A DNA stretch of 64,000 bases, taken from the NCBI RefSeq assembly GCF_900149705.1, contig NZ_LT703001.1, forward strand, positions 1,116,001-1,180,000, written 5' to 3'. Under the pieces are notes generated by a model. It was not told the origin of the DNA. It made no database searches and saw nothing but the letters and a program-made list of their open reading frames with translations. The position numbers were made by a program, and so were the translations under genes. Origin of the DNA: Sphingorhabdus sp. Alg231-15. GTDB lineage: Bacteria; Pseudomonadota; Alphaproteobacteria; Sphingomonadales; Sphingomonadaceae. This document shows positions 19,103 to 27,285 of this stretch, piece after piece (the stretch's first letter is position 1; every line of letters starts with the position of its first letter).

Positions 19103-19885
19103 GTGGAAAATAGTAACAGGAAGTGGATGATTATGGCAGGTGGCGGTTTGGCCATAGCAGCGGCAGCGACTGTCTGGTTCATGCAGACAAGTGGCACCTC
19201 AGCCAGCGATGAAGCAACAAAAGCGGCGTTTGCTGCGGGCATTGACAGTAAGGAACAGGCGGCCATCGAAGCCATTGTTCGCGACTATATTCTCAAAAAT
19301 CCCGAAATCATTCCTGAAGCCGTTGAGATACTGCAAAATCGTCAGAAAACTGCGGCTATCGACGAGGTCCGTGCAGATATCGAAGCGCCCTTTGCTGGCG
19401 CCGCCTTTGCCGGGAACCCGAATGGCGATGTCATCGTGGTCGAATATTCCGACTTTGCCTGCCCCTATTGCAAGCAGACGACCGCCGATATTGACAGGGT
19501 TCTGAAAGAGGATAAGAATATCAAGGTTGTTTTCCGCGAACTGCCAATTCTGAGCGAAGCCAGCAATGACGCTGCGATGATGGCCCTGGCAGCGGCCAAG
19601 CAGGGTAAATATTACGCCTTTCACAAGACCATGTTTGCAACCGGCCGCCCCACCCCATCGACAATTGCGAGCGCCGCCAAAGAGGTTGGCCTCGACATGA
19701 ACGCAGCGCGCAAATTTATCACCTCACCCGAAGCGCAGCAGGAAGTCCAGCGCAACATAGAGGTTGCTCGCAAACTCCAGTTTACCGGCACACCGGCCTT
19801 TGTTGTTGGAAACCAAACCGAGGTTGGCGCCGTCGGTTATGATGGATTGAAAGAAATGATTGCCAAGGCGCGAGGTTCGAAATAG
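19103..19885 (+). CDS. DsbA-family thiol-disulfide oxidoreductase
   Basis: A 260-residue envelope protein. It has a signal anchor (about residues 9-27), a helical stretch ending at about 95, and a thioredoxin-fold domain with the CPYC active site (about residues 120-123) and a cis-Pro loop GTPAFVVG. It resembles Com1/BcfH-like DsbA proteins that oxidise or isomerise disulfides in the periplasm. The start may be GTG at 19103, which keeps the basic NRKW segment before the membrane helix, or ATG at 19127, which has AGGA at good spacing. The gene follows the M48 protease in the same direction. Confidence 0.9.
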   Translation: MENSNRKWMIMAGGGLAIAAAATVWFMQTSGTSASDEATKAAFAAGIDSKEQAAIEAIVRDYILKNPEIIPEAVEILQNRQKTAAIDEVRADIEAPFAGAAFAGNPNGDVIVVEYSDFACPYCKQTTADIDRVLKEDKNIKVVFRELPILSEASNDAAMMALAAAKQGKYYAFHKTMFATGRPTPSTIASAAKEVGLDMNAARKFITSPEAQQEVQRNIEVARKLQFTGTPAFVVGNQTEVGAVGYDGLKEMIAKARGSK

Positions 19886-19914
19886 GCGCCTCGCCAACCA
19901 ACACGCTTTCCTAC

Positions 19915-19951
19915 AGAGCCAAACAGATGATAATATCCGTGCGGCTCTTTC
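19915..19951 (+). terminator. Possible terminator after the DsbA-like gene
   Basis: AGAGCC (19915-19920) pairs with GGCTCT (19943-19948) across a 22-base loop with internal AC/GT pairing, followed by TTTCTC. A weak, plausible terminator. Confidence 0.4.
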
Positions 19952-20080
19952 TCAGAATTGAATATTAAACGCGGCCATGCAGCGCCGCGCCAAGAGGGTG
20001 TGATTTGTGTGAACTTTGAATGCTATCAATCGAAGGAAACGTACCAAAGGGGATGGTTCACTTTGTCAACTTCGCCTGGA

Positions 20081-20755
20081 TCAGGACTCGTCTAGCCGCC
20101 CTTTAAAACCCTGTGCAACCACATACCATTCGGACGAACCTTTGCGACTGGCAGGCGGCTTGGCATGTTTCACGGTCTTGAAATGCTGCTTGAGCATTGT
20201 CAGCAACTCGTTATCCGTTCCGCCAGCTAACACTTTGGCGACAAACGCCCCGCCTTCCTGCAGGTTCTCAATCGCAAAATAAGCGCCGGCTTCAACCAGC
20301 CCCATCGTGCGCAGATGATCGGTTTGTTGGTGTCCGACGGTATTGGCAGCCATATCGGACAAAACCAGATCGGGCGCACAGCCCAACGCGTCCATTAGTT
20401 TATCAGGTGCGCTGTCATCCATGAAATCCATTTCAAAAATGGTCACGCCGTCAATCGGGTCAACCGGCAACAGGTCGATGCCGACAATCTTGGCTTGTGG
20501 CACGAATTTCCGAATGACCTGCGCCCAACCACCCGGGGCAATACCCAGATCGACCACGGCCTTAGCCTTGCGAACAAATTTGAACCGCTCGTCCAGTTCT
20601 AGAATCTTATAAGCTGCACGAGACCGATAGCCATCTGCTTTCGCCTTTTTCACATAAGGATCGTTAAGCTGTCGCTCCAACCAGCGGGTCGAACCGATTT
20701 TTCGGCCTTTTGCGGTCTTTACGCGCTCTTTATGTCCTGATCGCCCTCGGCTCAT
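20081..20755 (-). CDS. rlmE: 23S rRNA (uridine 2'-O) methyltransferase RlmE/FtsJ
   Basis: A 224-residue FtsJ-type methyltransferase that modifies U2552 in the ribosomal A loop. It opens with a basic RNA-binding tail. The Rossmann core has motif I VDLGIAPGGWAQV (about residue 69), and the catalytic K-D-K-E tetrad can be placed at SRAAYKILE, LVLSDMA, FVAKVL and SSEWYVV. Its start overlaps the stop of the Ppx/GppA gene by 4 bases (ATGA), so the two form an operon with translational coupling. Confidence 0.95.
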   Translation of the reverse strand: MSRGRSGHKERVKTAKGRKIGSTRWLERQLNDPYVKKAKADGYRSRAAYKILELDERFKFVRKAKAVVDLGIAPGGWAQVIRKFVPQAKIVGIDLLPVDPIDGVTIFEMDFMDDSAPDKLMDALGCAPDLVLSDMAANTVGHQQTDHLRTMGLVEAGAYFAIENLQEGGAFVAKVLAGGTDNELLTMLKQHFKTVKHAKPPASRKGSSEWYVVAQGFKGRLDES

Positions 20756-21864
20756 GACGGCCGCTTTCGTTCATGAGAGGACATTAAAGACCGCAATATA
20801 CCTTCCCGAATACCGCGGTCAGCAACACCGACCCGACTGGCTGGCCAGATGTCGAGAATGGAATCGAGTATGGCGCAGCCGCCAACGACCAGATCCGCAC
20901 GCTCTTTGCCGATACACGGTATTGCAGCACGCTCGGTTGGCGAGGCTGCGGCCAGCATGGCGCTGATATCGCGCATGGACTCCGCCGGCACAATCAATCC
21001 GTCAATCACTTTCCTGTCATAATGTGGGAGCTTAAGATGCAGGCTCGCAAGTGTCGTCACGGTCCCACTGGTTCCTAGCAATCGAAAATCTGAATTTTCC
21101 AATACGGGCAGACGATTGGCAAACTCCGTAAAGCTTTCGGCCACTCTTGCGCGCATATTGATAAAGGCCTGCTCTCGCGCCTGCGCATCATCACCGTCAT
21201 ATTTCTCACTTTCGGTCAGAGAGACCACGCCCCAGGGCGCACTCAGCCAATCGATAATCTCCGGCGCCGCACCGGACGTATCGACCAGAACCAGTTCGGT
21301 CGAGCCGCCGCCAATATCAAAGATCAGAGCGGGTCCGTCACCCGGTTCCAGTAATATCTGACAGCCCAAGACCGCAAGCCGGGCCTCTTCTTCGGCGGTG
21401 ATCACATCAAGCGCTATGCCGGTTTCTTGACGAACGCGATCGATGAATTTCTCGCCATTGCTCGCGCGTCGACAGGCTTCGGTTGCCACAGACCGGGCCA
21501 ATGTAACATTCCGGCGTTTCAGCTTGTCCGCACAGATGGATAATGCCGCAACCGCCCGATCCATCGCCCGATTGCTGATCCGGCCGGTTTCAACAAGTCC
21601 TTCACCCAAACGCACAACGCGCGAGAAAGCATCCGTGACAATGAAGCCGTCGGCAGAGGGCTTTGCAACCAGAAGTCGACAGTTATTGGTGCCCAAATCG
21701 ATAGCCGCGTAGGACCGCAGTCTGGGCCAACGGCCGCCATTATGCTGGGAGGGAGACGCATTACGGCTCCCGTTCTTATATCTCGCCGCATGTTTCGGAC
21801 GGCCTGCCCTTGCGGATTTTCCGTCCTGCTGTCGTTGCGGCGATGGGGATGATTCATCCGCCAT
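20752..21864 (-). CDS. Ppx/GppA-family exopolyphosphatase/pppGpp phosphatase
   Basis: A 370-residue member of the ASKHA phosphatase family, which removes phosphate from polyphosphate or pppGpp. The first phosphate-binding loop is AAIDLGTNNCRLLVA (about residue 53) and the second is FDIGGGSTELVLV (about residue 189). An N-terminal extension of about 50 polar residues precedes the domain. The length fits the short alphaproteobacterial form lacking the C-terminal HD domain, so polyphosphatase versus pppGpp activity cannot be settled. It is first gene of a two-gene operon with rlmE. Confidence 0.9.
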   Translation of the reverse strand: MADESSPSPQRQQDGKSARAGRPKHAARYKNGSRNASPSQHNGGRWPRLRSYAAIDLGTNNCRLLVAKPSADGFIVTDAFSRVVRLGEGLVETGRISNRAMDRAVAALSICADKLKRRNVTLARSVATEACRRASNGEKFIDRVRQETGIALDVITAEEEARLAVLGCQILLEPGDGPALIFDIGGGSTELVLVDTSGAAPEIIDWLSAPWGVVSLTESEKYDGDDAQAREQAFINMRARVAESFTEFANRLPVLENSDFRLLGTSGTVTTLASLHLKLPHYDRKVIDGLIVPAESMRDISAMLAAASPTERAAIPCIGKERADLVVGGCAILDSILDIWPASRVGVADRGIREGILRSLMSSHERKRPS

Positions 21865-22032
21865 TTCCGTTACTCTTATGTTCTCCGGATCGGATAATAC
21901 CGCCGGTACTTGCCAATAGAGATAACCTCAGCCCCTGCGATGTGCAAGAGTTTAGCGTCAAACAGCGGACAGATTTCCAATTTGAAAAGCCTTGACCAAT
22001 AGTTGGCCTGCGCTTATTGCGCCCCCCGGCAC

Positions 22033-22106
22033 TCCCCTGTCGTATAATGGTAATACCACGGACTCTGACTCCGTTAATTGAGGTTCGAATCCTCACGGGG
22101 GATCCA
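22033..22106 (+). tRNA. tRNA-Gln (anticodon CTG)
   Basis: A 74-base cloverleaf with the 3' CCA encoded. The acceptor stem pairs TCCCCTG with CGGGGGA. The D arm is GTAT/ATAC around AATGGTA. The anticodon stem ACGGA/TCCGT encloses the loop CTCTGAC, giving anticodon CTG, which reads CAG. The T arm is TGAGG-TTCGAAT-CCTCA. A TIGR03032-like gene begins 55 bases downstream on the same strand. Confidence 0.95.
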
Positions 22107-22161
22107 AAAAGCGGGGGATCATTGTGGGCGAAAACAGACTGGTTCTGGCCAAGTGACACAG

Positions 22162-23253
22162 ATGCGCGAGCCAGAAAACGGGACCGATACTGTCAGCGCG
22201 CCTGCAGGTAAAGACGCCGACAATATAACCATTAGTTTTTCCCTTGGTCTTGCAGATTTTCTGGCAGCACATGACATTTCGATTGGGTTCACTTCCTACC
22301 AGACTGGCCGGTTGTATCTGGTCGGTCGCGGAAGCGATGGAAAGCTGGCAGTCCATGAAGCGCTTTATCCGCAAGCCATGGGCGTTACAGCCAACACCCA
22401 GCGCATATATCTGGGATCTCTAACCCAGGTCATTCGGCTTGAAAATGTCCTTCCACCGGGGCAACTTGTCAACGACACCCATGACAAAGCGTTTGTTCCA
22501 CGCAATATGCAGACAACCGGCAATGTCGATATTCACGAACTGGGTATTCGCCAGGATGGCCAGATCATCTTCGTCAATACGCTGCACAATTGCCTCAGCA
22601 TCCCGAGCGTCACCCATAGCTTCAAACCGATCTGGAAGCCTGATTTTATCTCTGAAATCGTGACAGAAGACCGCTGTCATCTGAACGGTTTGGCGATGGT
22701 GGATGGCCAACCCAAATATGTCAGTGCGGTGAGCCGTTCCGACAAGAAAGACGGATGGCGAGATGACCGGCAAGCGGGCGGAATTATCATCGATGTTGAG
22801 ACCAACAAGATACTGGCTGATGGATTATCCATGCCCCATAGCCCGCGATTTCATGTCGGGCGTGTATGGTTGTTGAATTCCGGCACAGGCGAACTGGGTT
22901 GGCTGCACCCTACGGACCATGCGTTCACGCCGGTTGCTTCTTTCCCCGGGTTTTTACGCGGATTAGACTTTCACAACGACCATGCTTTTGTGACCCTGTC
23001 AAAGCCGCGCAACGGCCGGTTTGAAGGCTTGGCGCTGGACAAGATACTGCAGCAAAATGGGCAGGATGCCTGGTGCGGCATCCAGATATTGTCTCTTGCC
23101 ACCGGCGAACTCGCGCAATGGTTGCGTTTTGACGGAGCGATTACCGAGTTGTTTGACATCTGTATTCTGCCCGGTGTCGCTAATCCCATCACTTTGGGTC
23201 CGCAGTCGGCTGAGATCCGTGATTTTATCACCATTGAACAACCGGATTGGTAA
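22162..23253 (+). CDS. TIGR03032-like protein, function unknown
   Basis: A 363-residue protein resembling the TIGR03032/DUF4915 family, seen in bacteria and of unknown function. It has a beta-rich, propeller-like texture with SFSLGLADFL near the start, IGFTSYQTGRLYLVG, NVDIHELG and the conserved LPHSPR-like stretch SMPHSPRFH. It has no signal peptide. The start is uncertain: the frame opens at 22078 inside the tRNA, so I chose the first ATG outside it (22162), although its ribosome site is weak. Because the tRNA lies directly upstream and no clear promoter intervenes, it may be read from the tRNA promoter. Confidence 0.82.
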   Translation: MREPENGTDTVSAPAGKDADNITISFSLGLADFLAAHDISIGFTSYQTGRLYLVGRGSDGKLAVHEALYPQAMGVTANTQRIYLGSLTQVIRLENVLPPGQLVNDTHDKAFVPRNMQTTGNVDIHELGIRQDGQIIFVNTLHNCLSIPSVTHSFKPIWKPDFISEIVTEDRCHLNGLAMVDGQPKYVSAVSRSDKKDGWRDDRQAGGIIIDVETNKILADGLSMPHSPRFHVGRVWLLNSGTGELGWLHPTDHAFTPVASFPGFLRGLDFHNDHAFVTLSKPRNGRFEGLALDKILQQNGQDAWCGIQILSLATGELAQWLRFDGAITELFDICILPGVANPITLGPQSAEIRDFITIEQPDW

Positions 23254-23372
23254 GGCTGTACTATTGATCTGCGATAACTGGCATCCAATCCGACAATAAA
23301 TTCGCGTCAGCCCTTCAAAAAATGGCGAAACAACCGTCCAACTTGGCAGGACCAATGATTGGGAACGGAAAT

Positions 23373-23708
23373 ATGGAACAACTACAAAGCATTGATGGTT
23401 TTACCACGCCACTGCCTGACAACAGAAAAGTTGCACGTGAAATTGTCGAAGCAGAAATTTTTGTGAGACAGTCTGATTCTCAGCTATTCCGTGCAACCTT
23501 GTCTGATCTGTCCGTGTCCGGTTTCAAAATGAACAGTTACACTGAACTTGACGGGAAGAAGCCTGTCTATATCCGATTGCCGGGAATCCAGACCCTAAGC
23601 GCGACAATAAAATGGTCCGATCATGAGGACTATGGCTGCGCTTTCAAAGATGATCTGCATCCCGCCGTGCTGCAACATTTGGTCAATAAGCTCCGCGAAT
23701 TTGGATGA
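23373..23708 (+). CDS. PilZ-domain protein (c-di-GMP effector)
   Basis: About 111 residues, nearly all one PilZ domain. Both c-di-GMP-binding signatures are visible: RxxxR as RKVAR and D-x-S-x-x-G as DLSVSG, so ligand binding is likely. It has no output domain, so it probably acts by binding a partner. Three in-frame ATGs (23322, 23355, 23373) are possible starts; none has a strong ribosome site, and I give the one closest to the domain, preceded by GGGAACGGA. It converges on the XpaC-like gene with a 24-base gap. Confidence 0.82.
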   Translation: MEQLQSIDGFTTPLPDNRKVAREIVEAEIFVRQSDSQLFRATLSDLSVSGFKMNSYTELDGKKPVYIRLPGIQTLSATIKWSDHEDYGCAFKDDLHPAVLQHLVNKLREFG

Positions 23709-23732
23709 ACGATCGGTGACGCTGGTGACCCG

Positions 23733-24446
23733 TTACTCCGCCTCACCGGTTGTGTCGTACTTCATCTCAAGATAGCGGCCACGGATTGAAAGATTATCAA
23801 TATCACCCTTCGCTATCTGCTGGGTAACGCCAGAAATCTCTTTCTCAATCAAAGAGAGGCCGCTGATTAACTGCTCGTCTGGTGATTTGCCGGTATCGTT
23901 GCTCTTCTTCCGCATCGACGCCGGAATTGCGCGATAGCCAGAGATGAGTTCGGGCAGATGCTCACCCATTAACTTGCGCACTTCATAGGCCGCTGGCTCT
24001 GCTTCATCGAGCTTTTGCAATTGCGGCGAAAGCATATCAAGCTGGGTACCAATGTCGTTTACGATCTTCACTGCCGGCTTTGGCAACGCCAGCCGTTGGC
24101 TTTCAAGCCAGATTTCGGTCTTCCCGGCCAGTGTTTTCAGATCCGATTGCACCAGCGTTTCTGGCGTCGGGATTTTCATTTTCGGAAATTTCATTGCGGC
24201 CCAGATTCCGCCAGCGATAAGGCCGGCAGAAATCATCACACCCCAAAATCCAATGCCATTTAATATTCCGCCGACAATACTGGCACCAACCAGCACGCCC
24301 GCGGTGAGCAGTGCAGCGCGCGCCAGCTTCTTGCGAAAATAACCGCGCTTCAGCCCCTTGGATCGCTCGCCTATGGATTCTGCAAATTTATAGCTGCGAT
24401 AATAGTTCGCGGCATTATCATAAATTTGCTGATTGCTTTCGCTCAT
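23733..24446 (-). CDS. XpaC-family protein partner of TelA
   Basis: A 237-residue protein of the family named after 5-bromo-4-chloroindolyl phosphate hydrolysis (XpaC). Two adjoining hydrophobic segments (about residues 43-85), the second rich in Gly, are followed by a helical cytoplasmic region with RKLMGEHLPELISGYRAIPA, which is the family core. It begins 5 bases after the telA stop, and its ribosome site GAGGAATAAGG overlaps that stop, so the two are coupled. XpaC and TelA are usual neighbours. The real function of the pair is unsettled. Confidence 0.85.
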   Translation of the reverse strand: MSESNQQIYDNAANYYRSYKFAESIGERSKGLKRGYFRKKLARAALLTAGVLVGASIVGGILNGIGFWGVMISAGLIAGGIWAAMKFPKMKIPTPETLVQSDLKTLAGKTEIWLESQRLALPKPAVKIVNDIGTQLDMLSPQLQKLDEAEPAAYEVRKLMGEHLPELISGYRAIPASMRKKSNDTGKSPDEQLISGLSLIEKEISGVTQQIAKGDIDNLSIRGRYLEMKYDTTGEAE

Positions 24447-24451
24447 TCGCC

Positions 24452-25657
24452 TTATTCCTCAAGCGCGCTCAAAGGGTTTTCGGATGGGGCTTCCAGTGCC
24501 GCCTTGTCTTGCCCTTCGGCGCGGGCAATATAGCCCTTGGATTTCTCAATCTCACCAGATAGCGAATTGACAGTGGTTTTCATATTTTCCAGCGCCTTGA
24601 TCTTGAACGTGTCAATATTGTCCATCGTGTCGTAGACATTCTGGAACGCCCGTTGCAGCGTTTCGAGCGGGATTGTTGCCGATGCGGCTTGCTCATGAAT
24701 CTGTGCGGTTTGGTTTTTCAGCATATCGCCTGTGCTGTCGATTATGCCCGCCGTTGTCGTGTTCAGCGAAGTGATCTGATCAAGCACCAGCTTCTGATTG
24801 GTCAGCGCCTGTGCGACCGTCACACCCGTACGCAATGCGCTAACGGTTGTTGTGCTCGCCCGGTCCACACCTTTGACCAATTCGACATTGTTTTTCTTGA
24901 CCAGATCGAGAGCAAGATAGCCCTGCACCGTCACCGCCATCTGCGTGAGCAAATCCTGCGTTCGCTGGCGTACATAGAAAAGCGCACTTTCCCGGATCGC
25001 CTTGGCCTTTGCAGGGTCGCTGGCATCCAGTTCGGCTGCTTTGTCTTCCAGACGCTGATCCATTACCTTGGACACGTGGATCATCTGCTCCAGTCGCCCC
25101 ATCGCTGCCCAGAGATTTTTGCGCTCTACATCGATCGCGGCATTGTCCATCAGCAGTTCGTCTTTTCCGCCCTGCAAGCGCGTCAATATCGATGAAATAT
25201 GGCCTTGCGCACTCTTGTAGCCGTCAAAATAGTTGCGCAGCTTGGAGCCGAAAGGGATGATTCCGAAAAGCTTTCGCGGTGCCAGAAGATTGCCGCGCTT
25301 GCCGGGATCGAGATCTTCTACTGTCCGTCTAAGTTCAGTCAGATCCGCACCGATGCCGGATTCTTCATCCATTGTGCGGATAGGACGATCCAGAAAGCGA
25401 TTGGACTGTCCAGCAGCATCGGAAATTTCCTTGCGACCCATATTGGTAATCTGATCGACTTTCTTACCGAATTCGGGGCTATTCTCATCCTCAGCCACGA
25501 GATCATCAATAAAGCTGTCGACTTTCTCTTCCAGTTTGGACTTAACTTCATCACCAACCGGAACCAGCCCGGCGGCCTTTGTCGGCGCAACGGCCACAAC
25601 CGGCTCAGGTGGTGTCAGGGTTAGGTCTTCGGTCTTTGTCGTTGTCTCGATCGCCAT
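24452..25657 (-). CDS. TelA-family toxic anion resistance protein
   Basis: A 401-residue TelA/KlaA-type protein. It is almost all helical, with an N-terminal linker then the core containing LRNYFDGYKSAQGHI, ERKNLWAAMGRLEQMIH and RTGVTVAQALTNQKLVLDQI. TelA was named for tellurite resistance in plasmid systems, but chromosomal copies are tied to cell-envelope stress and their biochemical role is unknown. The start at 25657 has GGAGACAAG upstream; the longer frame is unsupported. First gene of the telA/xpaC operon. Confidence 0.9.
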   Translation of the reverse strand: MAIETTTKTEDLTLTPPEPVVAVAPTKAAGLVPVGDEVKSKLEEKVDSFIDDLVAEDENSPEFGKKVDQITNMGRKEISDAAGQSNRFLDRPIRTMDEESGIGADLTELRRTVEDLDPGKRGNLLAPRKLFGIIPFGSKLRNYFDGYKSAQGHISSILTRLQGGKDELLMDNAAIDVERKNLWAAMGRLEQMIHVSKVMDQRLEDKAAELDASDPAKAKAIRESALFYVRQRTQDLLTQMAVTVQGYLALDLVKKNNVELVKGVDRASTTTVSALRTGVTVAQALTNQKLVLDQITSLNTTTAGIIDSTGDMLKNQTAQIHEQAASATIPLETLQRAFQNVYDTMDNIDTFKIKALENMKTTVNSLSGEIEKSKGYIARAEGQDKAALEAPSENPLSALEE

Positions 25658-25836
25658 CGGCTTGTCTCCATGTCGCTGTCTCCAATGCAGCACTCACCTC
25701 ATAAATGGATGCAAATGCAGCACTTTTCAAGCGTTTCTCTACTGTATTATAAAAATAATACAGTTATTGCAAGATTGCGCCCAACACTGCACGTATTTCC
25801 ATTCGCCTGGCCAGTGACTTAGTGGATCTTAGTCGA

Positions 25837-26541
25837 TCAGCCTTGCAGTGCCAGTTCAACGCTTGGCGCAATCCTCTCAACGATCACATCAATACCCTCA
25901 GCATTGGGATGAATACCATCGGGCAAAATCAGATCGGCCCTGCCCACGACCCCATCCATAAAGAAAGGATAGAGGTCTGCTTCATATTTTTTTGCAAGCG
26001 CTGGATATATTATGTTGAACTGATCACTGAATTCTTTGCCCAGATTTGGTGGCGCCAGCATACCGGTCAGCATTACCGGAATGTCCCGATCCGCGAGCTT
26101 TTGCACCATCGCATCCATATTCGCTCTGGTTTCCGAGGGTTTCAGTCCGCGCAGCAAATCATTGCCACCCAGTCCCAGTAGAACCAGATCCGGCTTCCTG
26201 CTCAAACTATCCAACACAAAATCCATCCGCCGTAGACCAGCAGCTGTGGTATCACCCGACACCCCGGCATTATGCACTCTTACATCCTGCCCAGTATCAT
26301 TAAGCGCTTTCTGCAACTCCGGGGCAAAGCCTTCATTGGGCGCCAATCCATAGCCAGCATATAGACTGTCGCCAAAGGCCAATATCAGCGTTTTGGCTTC
26401 GGTGGCAGGCTGGTCAGAACTTTCAACAGCTGTTTTTTCGGGTTCAGCCGAAGCATTATTTTCTGGTGCTGCTGAACCACATGCAATCAGAAGTTGAAGA
26501 ATTGCAAAGCAAAACCCATATGTCATAAACCTGTTCAACAT
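25837..26541 (-). CDS. Arylesterase / GDSL lysophospholipase (TesA-like)
   Basis: A 234-residue exported SGNH hydrolase. The signal peptide carries a lipobox-like LLIACG (about residue 21), so it may be a lipoprotein. SGNH blocks are present: block I FGDSLYAGYGL with the Ser, block III GLGGNDLLRGL with the Asn, and block V DGIHPNAEG with Asp and His. It cleaves esters or thioesters of acyl chains in the periplasm. It is divergent from the YbbA-type ABC gene with only 18 bases between the start codons, an arrangement widely seen for this gene set. Confidence 0.93.
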   Translation of the reverse strand: MLNRFMTYGFCFAILQLLIACGSAAPENNASAEPEKTAVESSDQPATEAKTLILAFGDSLYAGYGLAPNEGFAPELQKALNDTGQDVRVHNAGVSGDTTAAGLRRMDFVLDSLSRKPDLVLLGLGGNDLLRGLKPSETRANMDAMVQKLADRDIPVMLTGMLAPPNLGKEFSDQFNIIYPALAKKYEADLYPFFMDGVVGRADLILPDGIHPNAEGIDVIVERIAPSVELALQG

Positions 26542-26559
26542 TGGATAAACCTTCCCACC

Positions 26560-27285
26560 ATGTTACAAAAAACCGCCGCAGCCAGCGACGCCACAAATTC
26601 CAAACCCCATATTGCCATTGAAGCGCATAATGTCACCCTCTCTTTGGGTGAAGGTGAAGCAAGGGTCGATATTCTAGGGGGCATCAACCTGTCGATTGAA
26701 TCTGGAACGACGGTGGCCTTGCTAGGACCATCTGGATCAGGCAAATCCTCATTAATGGCGATTTTGTCAGGATTGGAGCGCGCGACGGGCGGGACGGTCA
26801 ACATTGCCGGTGCTGACTTTGGGGCAATGAACGAGGATGAACTTGCGATCGCCCGCCGCGGAAGGGTCGGGATTGTTTTGCAAGCCTTTCATCTGTTGCC
26901 CACAATGAGCGCGCTCGAAAATGTTGCAGTGCCGTTGGAACTGGATGGACAATCTGATCCCTTTGCAATCGCTGCCAAAGAACTCGAAGCCGTTGGCCTG
27001 GGTGATCGGCTTGGCCACTACCCGACCCAGCTATCGGGAGGCGAACAGCAGCGGGTTGCCATTGCAAGAGCCATGGCATCGCGTCCGTCCATTATCTTTG
27101 CCGATGAACCAACTGGGAATCTGGATGGGGCGACAGGTGAAATAATCATAGAGCTTTTGTTCGAACGTCAGAAAGCGAACCAGGCGACTTTACTAATCAT
27201 CACGCACGACCCGGAGCTCGCCAAGCGTTGTGACCGGATTATTGAGTTACGTGACGGTATGATCGAGAAAGACAGCGCAGCGTGA
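26560..27285 (+). CDS. ABC transporter ATP-binding protein (YbbA/LolD type)
   Basis: A 241-residue ATPase subunit. It has Walker [10 protein letters not shown] (about residue 55), the ABC signature [14 protein letters not shown], Walker [13 protein letters not shown] and a switch His in ITHD. With the FtsX-like permease that follows, it forms a YbbAP-type machine in the MacB/Lol superfamily, which moves lipids or lipoproteins or does mechanical work at the envelope. The ATG at 26560 is chosen because the longer frame from 26494 would run back through the arylesterase start. The next gene starts with a GTG overlapping this stop. Confidence 0.93.
   Translation: MLQKTAAASDATNSKPHIAIEAHNVTLSLGEGEARVDILGGINLSIESGTTVALLGPSGSGKSSLMAILSGLERATGGTVNIAGADFGAMNEDELAIARRGRVGIVLQAFHLLPTMSALENVAVPLELDGQSDPFAIAAKELEAVGLGDRLGHYPTQLSGGEQQRVAIARAMASRPSIIFADEPTGNLDGATGEIIIELLFERQKANQATLLIITHDPELAKRCDRIIELRDGMIEKDSAA

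Noticed and set aside
22033-23253. tRNA-linked integrated element
   Set aside because: No integrase, no 3' tRNA duplicate noticed downstream, and the following genes look chromosomal.
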